Origin: Bacteroidota bacterium
GTDB lineage: Bacteria; Bacteroidota; Bacteroidia; Sphingobacteriales; Sphingobacteriaceae
Length of the DNA: 31,403 nucleotides
NCBI GenBank assembly: GCA_013288465.1
Contig: JABDBT010000012.1
Span: forward strand, 1 to 31,403
Direction: 5' to 3'
Both the position numbers and the translations under genes were made by a program. Shown here one piece after another: positions 8,198 through 15,791 of the stretch. Position 1 is the first letter of the stretch. Each line of letters begins with the position of its first letter. Below the pieces are notes generated by a model. The model was not told the DNA's origin and did no database searches. It saw nothing but the letters and a program-made list of their open reading frames with translations.

Positions 8198-8659
8198 TTA
8201 TTTATGATCAAATATACGATTTTTTCGTTTTACCAAGAACGCGTCATAGTTGACATTCGTCTCAAATTTATGTAATAATTCACCCGTAAACCCATATACA
8301 TCGAAGTCTGACCTGATCTCCGCTATCAATTTATTGATGCCCATTTGATATAATCTTGTTCTTACGGGTGTACTGCCTTTAGCCAGTATAAAATGATCCC
8401 CATAATGATCGCAGAACTCAATTACTGTACGGGAGACCGTTGCAAGAACAATATCACGGTCTTCATTATTGCTCGTCACCGCGTCATTAATATCACCAGT
8501 TATCTCGTCCTGGTCTCCAAATGCGAGGTTATAAATAACCGGCTCTTCTTGTATTTTCTGGAACCTGACTATCTTTTTTATTACCCCTTTCGGTCCAACG
8601 CTATAAAATTCGTATTCCTGGAAGTCGGTGGTCTTATAATTATAGTGTGGTAGGTTCAT
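8198..8659 (-). CDS. DUF6934-like protein of unknown function
   Basis: About 153 residues from the ATG at 8659; a TTG three codons upstream is an alternative. Recognisable family blocks are FYSVGPKGVIKKIVRFQKI, YNLAFGDQD, SNNEDRDIVLATVSRTV, the signature GSTPVRTRLYQMGIN, and the ending NYDAFLVKRK. These match a domain of unknown function found widely in Bacteroidota (DUF6934, by memory of its motifs). No catalytic motif or membrane segment is visible. The start overlaps the end of the ORF6N gene by 20 nt, and the next gene begins 11 nt after the stop. This tight packing suggests that the three proteins act together. Confidence 0.72.
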   Translation of the reverse strand: MNLPHYNYKTTDFQEYEFYSVGPKGVIKKIVRFQKIQEEPVIYNLAFGDQDEITGDINDAVTSNNEDRDIVLATVSRTVIEFCDHYGDHFILAKGSTPVRTRLYQMGINKLIAEIRSDFDVYGFTGELLHKFETNVNYDAFLVKRKNRIFDHK

Positions 8660-9029
8660 CTTTATCAATGATTTTTTTATAAGAAAATAATGATTCGATG
8701 ATTAGCACACTGATCTGTGCAGCCCGTGGCCCTTTTAATACGCTGGATAGCATAAATAGCCCGGCGTTGGTAAAAGCCAAAGGCGGTTTTGACCGGATGG
8801 TACGACGTTCTCCAAAAATTTGAATGCAAATCTCGTCCCATTCACTCGGCGTCAGGCGAAACATAAAGTCGTCAGGAAACCGCTGATGGTGCCTGGTAAC
8901 ACTTTTATGCAATTGGTCTATTCCTGCCTCATAAAGGGAGGCGGCGTCAAAATCAAGTACTACGGCCTCGCCGCGAACTTTAAATACTTTGCCGGTCAAT
9001 AATTCTATCAGTTTCGTTGGTGTTGACAT
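8640..9029 (-). CDS. ORF6N-domain DNA-binding protein
   Basis: A 129-residue protein covering the ORF6N (KilA-N-associated, phage antirepressor-type) domain: VVLDFDAASLYEAGIDQLHKSVTRH, then RFPDDFMFRLTPSEWDEI, then LAFTNAGLFMLSSVLKGPRAAQISV. ORF6N proteins are thought to bind DNA and occur in phages and mobile elements as regulators. It starts 31 nt after the integrase stop and overlaps the DUF6934-like gene, so it could be cotranscribed with int or head its own operon. Confidence 0.85.
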   Translation of the reverse strand: MSTPTKLIELLTGKVFKVRGEAVVLDFDAASLYEAGIDQLHKSVTRHHQRFPDDFMFRLTPSEWDEICIQIFGERRTIRSKPPLAFTNAGLFMLSSVLKGPRAAQISVLIIESLFSYKKIIDKDEPTTL

Positions 9030-9060
9030 GATTAAATTTTTTAGTGAATGAATAATTGAA

Positions 9061-10311
9061 TTAATTTTGGTCAGTGTTTACCTGATTACTTTCGATGATC
9101 TTTTTAAGCTGTCCCATATCATCGCTGATCTTTTTGAGCAGCACGCGGGCATAAATTTGCGTAGTGGCAATCTTGGTATGGCCCATCATTTTGCTCACCG
9201 TTTCAATGGGAACGTTATTCGAAAGGGTGATTGTCGTGGCAAACGTATGCCGGGCTACGCCGAACGTGAGTACCTTTTTGATCTGGTTAATGACGCCGAT
9301 CTCCTTCAGGTAACTGTTCACCCTTTGGTTGGAAAAATTGGGGAACAGGGTACCAGTAATAGCAGCGCGGTCACAATTCCGGTAGCGCTCCAATATTTTA
9401 CCGGCCGTAGGTAGTAAGGGTATGTTGGTTGGCTCGTTACTTTTTTGGCGGAAGAGTTTGATCCATTGATTACCATCTTCCCCAGCTGTGATATTGCCTT
9501 CTTTCAAATTCATCAGATCGACAAAAGATAGCCCCGTATAACAGCTGAAAATGAAGAGGTCGCGTACCATATTCAGGCGCTCCATAGTAAACTCTTTATT
9601 TTGGATGGTATTGAGTTCTGTTTGATTAAGAAAGGCGGTTTCTACTTTCTTATAGCGGAATTTATAATTCTTAAAAGGGTCTTTACTGATCCATTGGAGC
9701 TTAAAAGCGAGTGTGGTCATTTTACGCAGGCGGATGAGGTGCTTCATCACTCCGTTATTATTCAGCGGTTTTTGATGATCTTTAGGTTGATGATTGCGCA
9801 GAAAAGTTTCAAAATCAATAATGAACTTATAGTCAATATCATTAATGCGGATGTCGGTCGTATTGCGCTTTTCCCTCAGGAACTTTTCGAGATAGCGGCG
9901 GGTAACCGCATAATGCTTTAGGGTACTCCAGGTTAAAGCGGCGGACGCGGTTTCATAGTGATAATCCATCAGCTTATTCAGGGAATAGGTTTCCTCCGTT
10001 TCCTCGCCCAGGAACATGGCTTTGAGTAGTTGCGGCGTGATCTCTTTTCCGGCGATCTGTAATTGCTGGTAGTACGTAGTGATCGTGAATTTAACTTCTT
10101 CCAGGTAGGCGTTGGTATCTTTTGCTTCCGGCACTTTTACTTTCAGGCCGCCCCGGCCTTTGTCCCAATTTTCAACTTTAACATAATGCTTTAATGCAAA
10201 ATGTATCCGGTCTTTGTTGAGCGTGATACAGGCGTAAACGTTGGTTACACCATCCTTTGCTTTGTCTTTCTTAATGGTGAAATGTACACCAAATGACTGC
10301 GATGTTCTCAT
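9061..10311 (-). CDS. int: Tyrosine site-specific integrase (IntDOT-like Bacteroidetes type)
   Basis: Integrase of the mobile element, 416 residues from the ATG at 10311 (MRTSQSFGVHF, the usual beginning in this family); a TTG at 10344 would add 11 residues. It has an arm-DNA-binding N-terminus (to ~90), a SAM-like core-binding domain (~105-200) and a C-terminal catalytic domain with GVARHTFATTI, MMGHTKIATTQIYARV and the nucleophile Tyr in QIYAR. The first catalytic Arg position reads CYTGLSFVDL, i.e. Ser where many enzymes have Arg, as known for IntDOT. The HxxR histidine position reads Gly. The gene points away from the adjacent tRNA gene. Confidence 0.92.
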   Translation of the reverse strand: MRTSQSFGVHFTIKKDKAKDGVTNVYACITLNKDRIHFALKHYVKVENWDKGRGGLKVKVPEAKDTNAYLEEVKFTITTYYQQLQIAGKEITPQLLKAMFLGEETEETYSLNKLMDYHYETASAALTWSTLKHYAVTRRYLEKFLREKRNTTDIRINDIDYKFIIDFETFLRNHQPKDHQKPLNNNGVMKHLIRLRKMTTLAFKLQWISKDPFKNYKFRYKKVETAFLNQTELNTIQNKEFTMERLNMVRDLFIFSCYTGLSFVDLMNLKEGNITAGEDGNQWIKLFRQKSNEPTNIPLLPTAGKILERYRNCDRAAITGTLFPNFSNQRVNSYLKEIGVINQIKKVLTFGVARHTFATTITLSNNVPIETVSKMMGHTKIATTQIYARVLLKKISDDMGQLKKIIESNQVNTDQN

Positions 10312-10349
10312 CTTTTTAACAGTTTTAAGTAAATAAATGGACAATTAAC

Positions 10350-10510
10350 CCCTGAAAACCGTCGTTTTCGGGGCGCAGGAAAGGCGCAGGAATAAATGGT
10401 ATTTTCAGTCTTTTTGAGTACTTTTTAATCTATTTTAGTACACTTAAATAACTGATATACAAATCCTTAACGCTTAAATGCGCCCCGAAAGTAAAAAACA
10501 ATTTCGGGGT
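10350..10510. repeat. Clustered TTTCGGGGYGC motifs upstream of the integrase
   Basis: The integrase upstream region carries TTTCGGGGCGCA at 10366-10377, its exact reverse complement at 10479-10490, and a variant TTTCGGGGTGC at 10502-10512. The first copy also forms one arm of a hairpin with CCCCTGAAAA (10350-10359). Repeated motifs of this kind next to int could be arm-type integrase sites, excisionase sites or an int operator. Confidence 0.4.
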
Positions 10511-10570
10511 GCCGGAATAGGTTTCCAAAGCATGTATTCGTAAGGACTGAAAAGGATCGCTAAAAAAGAA

Positions 10571-10603
10571 AAACCCCTCTAAATCAGCGACTTAGAGAGG
10601 TTT
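10571..10603 (-). terminator. Intrinsic terminator downstream of the tRNA gene
   Basis: A roughly 12-bp stem with one mismatch (10571-10582 with 10592-10603) and a 9-nt loop. Read leftward it is followed by TTTTTCTTTTTT. It lies 25 nt past the tRNA 3' end and would end its transcript. Confidence 0.75.
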
Positions 10604-10627
10604 TGAATGGAGGTTTTTGCCTCACTG

Positions 10628-10701
10628 TGCGCCCACCTGGGCTCGAACCAGGGACCAAAAGATTATGAGTCTTCTACTCTAACCAACTGAGCTATAGGCG
10701 C
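10628..10701 (-). tRNA. tRNA with CAU anticodon (tRNA-Met, or tRNA-Ile2 if lysidine-modified)
   Basis: Complete cloverleaf on the minus strand: acceptor GCGCCTA/TGGGCGC, D arm GCTCAGTTGGTTAGAGT, anticodon loop CTCATAA, T arm CCTGG-TTCGAGC-CCAGG, and discriminator A. CCA is not encoded. The 1-72 pair is G-C, so this is not a typical initiator. The acceptor stem has C4-G69 and C5-G68, pairs known to favour TilS (lysidine) recognition in E. coli tRNA-Ile2, so isoleucine identity is possible. It lies beside the integrase end of the mobile element and may be part of the attachment locus. Confidence 0.9.
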
Positions 10702-10710
10702 GGATAAATC

Positions 10711-10767
10711 AATGATTTTTTCCGGCTGCAAATATGTGAATTTGCAACCGGAATTCAAAAAATCATT
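10711..10767 (-). terminator. Long imperfect hairpin between YncE-like gene and tRNA
   Basis: Nested arms AATGATTTTTT/AAAAAATCATT (10711-10721, 10757-10767), CCGG/CCGG and TGCAAAT/ATTTGCA around a 6-nt loop. Located about 50 nt past the YncE-like stop, it probably ends that transcript before the tRNA gene. Confidence 0.55.
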
Positions 10768-10815
10768 TCATATTTAAAATTAGGGGTATTAACCGGCTAT
10801 AAATCAGCCGTTATA

Positions 10816-11841
10816 TTATTTTCCAACTTCAATAATGTGGAAGGTTCCGGGTATTTGGTGTGGCCTTGGGTTAGCATTTGTAGGCGTTGGCGTGCCCGGT
10901 TCAGTCTTGGCAGCGGGCAAATACAGTCTATGCGTTACCTGGTCAATACCTATAGTACGCGCGCTTGGCTCGGTAGTAATGTTTTCTATAAACTCAAATT
11001 TATCGGCGCTCAATTCCCGCACAGCGGTAATAGTGCCTTCTCCGTTTGAAGCATACGCCACTTTCAGTTTGGTGTCAAACACCAAACCATCAGTACCCCC
11101 TATCGGGAATTTGGCTACTGTTTTACCATTGGCTGCATCCATGATCACCATAGTTTTAGTATCGCCGCAGCCAATAAACAAACGGTTGGTTTTACGGTCG
11201 ATATCCAGGCCGCTTGGCGACTCGCCGCCATCAATTTTATAACGGGCCACTTCTTTAAATGTCGTGGCATCAATTACGATCATGGTGCTGGTAGTTTCGC
11301 CGTTAATAAATATTTTGCCCTTACCGTCAGAAACTGCCGTTTCGGGCTTATCATTCAACGGCACCGTTGCAACTACCTGTTCGGTAAACGGATCAAAAAC
11401 AGTGGCGTCTTTGCTTCTTCCGTTACAGGTAATTATCTTTTTCGAAAAATCATCATAAAAAATGGCATCAGGGTTTTGCCCGACAGGTATTTCATTCAAC
11501 ACCTTAAAAGTTTTCAGGTCAAAAACAACTATTTTATTGGCGCGCCCGGCGCTGATATATCCTTTGTTTAATGCCGCAACAAGCGCTATACCATGAACCC
11601 CTGGTGTATTGGGCACATAGCCTATCGAATCGCCGGTAACAGTTGACAGCACGTTGATCTGGTTGCCGTGCGACGTATAAATACGTTTGTTTGCACCGTC
11701 AACAGTAATATAATCCCAACCGCCGCTACTGGCAATAGGAATATCTTTTATTACATGGAAGCCCGTTTTTTCCTGGGCATGTATATTAAGCGCTGCGCTG
11801 CACAACAATAAAAAAGCAGCCGATTTTTTAATTAAGTTCAT
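10816..11841 (-). CDS. YncE-like beta-propeller protein, exported
   Basis: A 341-residue protein with a cleavable signal peptide (KKSAAFLLLCSAALNIHAQ, cleavage near residue 22) and repeated propeller-blade motifs of the YncE/YVTN type: GGWDYITVDGANKRIYTSH, NKGYISAGRANKIVVFDLKT, GKIFINGETTSTMIVIDATT, NRLFIGCGDTKTMVIMDAAN. The predicted location is periplasmic or outer-membrane associated. The family is often linked to cell-surface or metal-related functions, but no substrate can be read here. It is monocistronic and ends in the hairpin region near the tRNA gene. The fold is confident, the role unknown. Confidence 0.85.
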   Translation of the reverse strand: MNLIKKSAAFLLLCSAALNIHAQEKTGFHVIKDIPIASSGGWDYITVDGANKRIYTSHGNQINVLSTVTGDSIGYVPNTPGVHGIALVAALNKGYISAGRANKIVVFDLKTFKVLNEIPVGQNPDAIFYDDFSKKIITCNGRSKDATVFDPFTEQVVATVPLNDKPETAVSDGKGKIFINGETTSTMIVIDATTFKEVARYKIDGGESPSGLDIDRKTNRLFIGCGDTKTMVIMDAANGKTVAKFPIGGTDGLVFDTKLKVAYASNGEGTITAVRELSADKFEFIENITTEPSARTIGIDQVTHRLYLPAAKTEPGTPTPTNANPRPHQIPGTFHIIEVGK

Positions 11842-11911
11842 GGTTTGGTGGTTTTTTGAAGCTAATTAATAAAAAAATCTGTAGCAAATCTGTAGGGTTA
11901 ACTTTATAGAA

Positions 11912-11940
11912 CCCTCTCCTTTGGAGGGGGCAGGGTGAGG
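11912..11940. repeat. CCCTCTCC-type palindromic repeat, intergenic copy
   Basis: CCCTCTCCTTTGGAGGGGG followed by CAGGGTGAGG, an imperfect hairpin in the divergent spacer between the YncE-like and HAD genes. A near-identical copy lies inside aroC at 24613-24642. Confidence 0.7.
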
Positions 11941-11992
11941 CAAAGATGTGCCCTTTACAATCTCCCTCTATTTCCACATATTTGCCCTTATT

Positions 11993-12625
11993 ATGGAAGG
12001 TATTAAAAACATCATATTTGATTACGGTAACGTTATATTTAACATTGATTTTACCCGCGTACAAGCCGCCTGGGCCAAACTGGGGGTTAACAATGTTGAA
12101 GAATTTTATGGGCACAGGCAGCAAGACCCTGTTTTTAACCTGTTGGAGCGCGGCGAAATAAGCAATGCTAATTTCAGGGACCGCATAAGGGATCTGGCCC
12201 ATAAACCCGAGTTGACTGACGAACAAATTGACTCAGCCTGGAACAGTATTTTCCTCGATATCCCCGAAGGGAACCACGAGTTATTGCTAAAACTTAAAGA
12301 TAAATACCGCACTTTTTTATTGAGCAACATTAACGCCATCCACTATGATTATGTGCATGATTACTTAAAAAGGAAATTCGATGTAGTTAACAATAGGCAG
12401 TTCTTCGAAAAAACATACTACTCACATTTAACCGGCAAGCGTAAACCCGAACAGGAGATTTTTGAGCAGGTACTACAGGAAAACAACCTCGACCCGGCCG
12501 AAACGTTGTTTATTGATGATAGTCCGCAGCATATTGCCACTGCTAAACAATTAGGGATACATACTTACCTGATGACAGCACCTGATACTATACAGGCTTT
12601 TTTTAAAAAGGAAAACATAGTGTAA
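11993..12625 (+). CDS. HAD-family phosphatase (YihX-like)
   Basis: A 210-residue HAD-superfamily hydrolase. The N-terminus IIFDYGNVIFNIDFTRVQAAW closely follows E. coli YihX (an alpha-glucose-1-phosphate phosphatase), including the family's DxGN motif I instead of DxDx. Motif II is FLLSNINAIHYDY, the motif III lysine is in GKRKPEQEIFEQVL, and motif IV is FIDDSPQHIATAKQLG. The start at 11993 is preferred because it places motif I near the N-terminus; an upstream ATG at 11948 adds unlikely sequence overlapping the repeat region. The substrate is a small phosphorylated metabolite by family. It is followed 1 nt later by the DinB-family gene. Confidence 0.88.
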   Translation: MEGIKNIIFDYGNVIFNIDFTRVQAAWAKLGVNNVEEFYGHRQQDPVFNLLERGEISNANFRDRIRDLAHKPELTDEQIDSAWNSIFLDIPEGNHELLLKLKDKYRTFLLSNINAIHYDYVHDYLKRKFDVVNNRQFFEKTYYSHLTGKRKPEQEIFEQVLQENNLDPAETLFIDDSPQHIATAKQLGIHTYLMTAPDTIQAFFKKENIV

Positions 12626-12626
12626 T

Positions 12627-13103
12627 ATGCATAAAGCATTAATGGCACAATACCAATTAGTTGTAAGCGCAAGGCACGTGTTGTTTGCTTATTGCCATAG
12701 CATGCAGCCTGCCGATATGCTTAAACCAATACCCCAATTTAATAATAGTAGTATAAATAGTTTGCTTGTACATAATGCCAACACCTATGTTCACTGGCTT
12801 ATTAAAGTGGCTGCGCAAAGGCAATTTGATTTTTTTGAAGATAAAGACATATCAATAACGGCTATTGAAAAGATATATGCTATTGTTGATCAAACTGTTG
12901 CTGATTTTCTTTTACAATTTGAAGAAACTTTAGATGTAGCTATCCCTTTTAGTATTCCCGGTAAGGGTTTTCAGTTAACATTATCGCCGCTTCAACTATT
13001 TACCCATGTAATTACACATGAGTTCCATCATAAAGGGCAAATATTGACTATGAGCAGGACGTTGGGTTATACCCCAATAGACACTGATATTATCCGCACT
13101 TAA
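12627..13103 (+). CDS. DinB-family protein (putative metal-dependent enzyme)
   Basis: A 158-residue protein with the DinB/YfiT four-helix-bundle signature: a central His in LLVHNANTYVHWLI and the C-terminal metal-binding block THEFHHKGQILTMSRTLGY with HxxxHxGQ spacing. Members bind a divalent metal; some are thiol-transferases or hydrolases, most are uncharacterised. The ATG follows the HAD stop by 1 nt, indicating translational coupling. It ends 2 nt before the convergent proline dehydrogenase stop. Confidence 0.85.
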   Translation: MHKALMAQYQLVVSARHVLFAYCHSMQPADMLKPIPQFNNSSINSLLVHNANTYVHWLIKVAAQRQFDFFEDKDISITAIEKIYAIVDQTVADFLLQFEETLDVAIPFSIPGKGFQLTLSPLQLFTHVITHEFHHKGQILTMSRTLGYTPIDTDIIRT

Positions 13104-13105
13104 TA

Positions 13106-14287
13106 TTAAGACCTTCTTCGTTTCTTCTCTTTAGCAATAAGGCTAAGCTCGCGGCTCATTTGCCCGGCAATGGCCGTATTTTCTTGCGCCCGTCTAAAAA
13201 GGTATGGTAAAACCGCTTTTACAGGCCCATAAGGCACGTATTTGGCTACATTGTATTGCGCATCGGCCAGGTTAAAGCTTAAATTATCGCTCATACCCAG
13301 CAATTGCGAAAAATAAATATGCGGGTTGTTATGGTCTATTTTTTTTTTATCCAATAGTTCGGCCAGCAGCCGGCAACTATCTTCGTTATGCGTCCCGGCA
13401 ACAACGGCAATGCGGTCAACATGGTCGGTGCAAAAATCGAGCGCGGCATCATAATCTTTATCGGCTGCCCGTTTATCTGGCTGAATGGGCGATGGATAAC
13501 CTTTTTCTGCAGCGCGTTTACGCTCTTTTTCCATATATGCGCCACGTACCAGTTTAGCCCCTAAAATAAATCCTTCTTTTGCAGCTACCTGGTAATCATC
13601 TTTTAATGATTGCAATTTATCGTGCCGGTACAACTGGTAAGTATTATAAACTATCGCCTTTTCTTTGTTAAAACGGCGCATCATATCAATAGCTAACCGG
13701 TCAATAGTATCCTGTATCCAGGTTTCTTCGGCATCTATCATCACAGGGATACCCGCTTCATGCGCTTTTTCGCAAATAGCCAATACCCGGTTCTGAACTT
13801 TTTTCCATTCATCCTGCTCTGCCGGTGTTAAAACCGCACCAGCATCTAATTTCTCCAATAACGCGAACCGGCCAACGCCGGTAACTTTAAATACGGTGAT
13901 AGGTATTGCCTTTTCTTTCGCGGCACGTTTTATGGTACGTATAATTTCTTCGCCGGTATTATCAAAAACCTGCTCATCATCCTCACCTTCTATCGAGTAA
14001 TCCAGTATTGTACCTACCCCGCCTGCGGCTAAGCTTTTTATGGTATTTTCACATTCCCTGATGGTTTCGCCCCCGCAAAAGTGTTTAAATATGGTTGCTT
14101 TTATTAATCCTTTGATAGGCAAACCTATCTTAACGGCAAAATTGGTTATAGGTGGGCCTATCTTCACCAAAAAATTAATATTGATGATCCTGAATAGCCA
14201 GTAAGCACGGTTTAAAGCAGCATTTGAGCTATGACGGAAGGCGATCTCGGTGTTTTCGAAAGACAGGTTAGTTTTTGTTTGGCTCAT
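13106..14287 (-). CDS. putA: Proline dehydrogenase (monofunctional)
   Basis: FAD-dependent oxidation of proline to pyrroline-5-carboxylate, first step of proline catabolism, probably associated with the inner membrane and quinone pool. The 393-residue protein shows the PRODH barrel motifs: ILDYSIEGED, IPVMIDAEETWIQ, YNTYQLYRHD, KLVRGAYMEKERK, YFSQLLGMSDNLSFNL, and the C-terminal substrate-binding YLFRRAQENTAIAG. There is no P5C dehydrogenase domain, as is usual in Bacteroidetes, so the second step is encoded elsewhere. The symbol is used in the loose sense for the PRODH activity. Confidence 0.93.
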   Translation of the reverse strand: MSQTKTNLSFENTEIAFRHSSNAALNRAYWLFRIININFLVKIGPPITNFAVKIGLPIKGLIKATIFKHFCGGETIRECENTIKSLAAGGVGTILDYSIEGEDDEQVFDNTGEEIIRTIKRAAKEKAIPITVFKVTGVGRFALLEKLDAGAVLTPAEQDEWKKVQNRVLAICEKAHEAGIPVMIDAEETWIQDTIDRLAIDMMRRFNKEKAIVYNTYQLYRHDKLQSLKDDYQVAAKEGFILGAKLVRGAYMEKERKRAAEKGYPSPIQPDKRAADKDYDAALDFCTDHVDRIAVVAGTHNEDSCRLLAELLDKKKIDHNNPHIYFSQLLGMSDNLSFNLADAQYNVAKYVPYGPVKAVLPYLFRRAQENTAIAGQMSRELSLIAKEKKRRRS

Positions 14288-14297
14288 AATTGTAGTT

Positions 14298-14386
14298 TAT
14301 AGACGATAGTCAATGGTCCATAGTTTTCATTTAAGGACTGCTTATACTTCCGTCACTATGGTCTATGGACTATCGACCATAGACCC
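14298..14386. repeat. Palindromic repeat cluster between proline dehydrogenase and S4 gene
   Basis: Contains a perfect 9-bp inverted repeat GGTCTATGG/CCATAGACC around an 8-nt loop (14360-14368, 14377-14385) and related words at 14302-14323 (CGATAGTC, GGTCCATAG). It lies in the divergent upstream region of both genes; looks like a short intergenic repeat rather than an operator. Confidence 0.6.
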
Positions 14387-14463
14387 ATTTTCCGGTCACA
14401 AAATTATAAAATACAAGTTAACATAACTCATTATCCTTTGAATAGTTTATTTTTGCGCCGATT

Positions 14464-14670
14464 ATGATTGAATTTAAAGTTGACGGCGATTATATACCCA
14501 TGATACAATTGCTCAAAGCGTGCAACCTGGTGCAAACCGGCGGCGAAGCGCAAATTGTTGTAACAGAGGGAGAAGTGAAATATAATGGCGCTGTTGATTA
14601 CCGCAAACGCTTAAAAGTAAAAAAAGGCGATGTGGTTGAATTCGGAGGTGAAAAAATACTAGTGATATAA
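14464..14670 (+). CDS. S4-domain RNA-binding protein (YbcJ/YaaA-like)
   Basis: A 68-residue protein that is essentially one S4 domain: IPMIQLLKACNLVQTGGEAQ, VTEGEVKYNGAVDYRKRLKVKKGD, VVEFGGEKILVI. Single-domain S4 proteins of this kind bind RNA and are usually linked to ribosome or translation quality functions. It is followed 5 nt later by aroB, so the two are probably cotranscribed; the functional link is not evident. Confidence 0.88.
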   Translation: MIEFKVDGDYIPMIQLLKACNLVQTGGEAQIVVTEGEVKYNGAVDYRKRLKVKKGDVVEFGGEKILVI

Positions 14671-14675
14671 TTTTT

Positions 14676-15779
14676 ATGGATGCAGATACAATTTATAGCG
14701 ATACTTACGCTATTGATACTATGGATACAATTTACAGCATTAATTACCCCATATATTTTGAAAACAGCCTTAACGAAGTTGTAAAGTTTGTTGAGCAGGG
14801 TAATTATTCAAAATTTTTTGTTTTAACTGACGAAAATACCGGCAAACATTGCCTGCCGTTGCTAAGAGAAAAATTTGGCGCTGATGCTAAATTTGACATC
14901 ATCGAAATAAACGCGGGCGAAGAAAGCAAGGATATTGATTTTTGCATTGGTGTTTGGAAAATGCTGATTGATTTTGGCGCCGACAGGCAAAGCTTGCTCA
15001 TTAACCTGGGCGGCGGCGTAATCAGCGACCTGGGCGGATTTGCAGCGTCAACCTTTAAACGGGGTATTGACTTTGTACATGTGCCTACTACCCTGCTTTC
15101 GCAGGTTGATGCTTCTGTTGGGGGTAAAACAGGCATTGATATTGATAGCATTAAAAACATTATCGGCACGTTTACCCAGCCCAAAGCTGTTTTTATTGAA
15201 TACAACTTTATAAAGACACTGCCGGCAAGGCAAATCCTATCCGGCCTGGCCGAAATGCTAAAACATGGCCTTATAGCCGATGCGTCCTACTGGGAACTGC
15301 TTAAAAACAGCGACCTGCAAATGCCGAGTGCTGAGCTGATCTATTTATCAATCGGCATTAAAAATAAAGTGGTGATTGAGGACCCTCATGAAAAAGGTAT
15401 CCGTAAGTCATTAAACTTTGGCCATACCATAGGCCACGCGGTTGAAACTTATTCGCTCATAAACGATGAGGATCATTTATCGCACGGTGAAGCTATAGCT
15501 ATCGGCATGATCTGCGAGGCTTATTTATCTTATAAAAAGGCAAACCTGAGTGAAGCCGAATTAAACGAGATAACCGAAGTGTTGAGCAATTTATATCCCC
15601 GTTATCCGTTAAAAGAAGCCTATAATGATGCTTTATATGACCTGATGCTGAAGGATAAAAAGAACCAGAACGGAAAAATTAACTGTACTTTGTTAAACGC
15701 TATTGGCGAGTGTACCATTGATAATATTTGCACCAGGGAAGAGCTTTTTGAAAGCTTGAAATATTATACAAATTTATAA
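14676..15779 (+). CDS. aroB: 3-dehydroquinate synthase
   Basis: Second step of the shikimate pathway: DAHP to 3-dehydroquinate, NAD+ and metal dependent, cytosolic. The NAD-binding/active-site block GGGVISDLGGFAASTFKRG is followed by FVHVPTTLLSQVDASVGGKT. Metal ligands lie in GLAEMLKHGLI (Glu), NFGHTIGHAVE (His) and DHLSHGEAIAIGM (His). The length of 367 is slightly above the usual ~350 because of an N-terminal extension made of an imperfect 39-bp duplication (DTIYS twice); an internal ATG at 14721 may be the real start. Unlike the other aro genes of the window it is not in the attenuated cluster but behind the S4 gene. Confidence 0.95.
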   Translation: MDADTIYSDTYAIDTMDTIYSINYPIYFENSLNEVVKFVEQGNYSKFFVLTDENTGKHCLPLLREKFGADAKFDIIEINAGEESKDIDFCIGVWKMLIDFGADRQSLLINLGGGVISDLGGFAASTFKRGIDFVHVPTTLLSQVDASVGGKTGIDIDSIKNIIGTFTQPKAVFIEYNFIKTLPARQILSGLAEMLKHGLIADASYWELLKNSDLQMPSAELIYLSIGIKNKVVIEDPHEKGIRKSLNFGHTIGHAVETYSLINDEDHLSHGEAIAIGMICEAYLSYKKANLSEAELNEITEVLSNLYPRYPLKEAYNDALYDLMLKDKKNQNGKINCTLLNAIGECTIDNICTREELFESLKYYTNL

Positions 15780-15791
15780 CGCTTTGATAAA

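Noticed and set aside
10312..10344. TTG at 10344 as integrase start
   Set aside because: The family's N-terminal pattern begins at the ATG at 10311 (MRTSQSFGVHF); the 11 extra residues look like upstream spacer.
2157..10344. The mobile region as a prophage
   Set aside because: There are no structural, packaging or lysis genes; the relaxase, coupling protein and ParA identify a mobilizable element. ORF6N alone is not evidence for a phage.
11948..11992. Upstream ATG at 11948 for the YihX-like phosphatase
   Set aside because: It adds 15 residues with no family match next to the intergenic repeat; the ATG at 11993 places motif I at the usual distance from the N-terminus.
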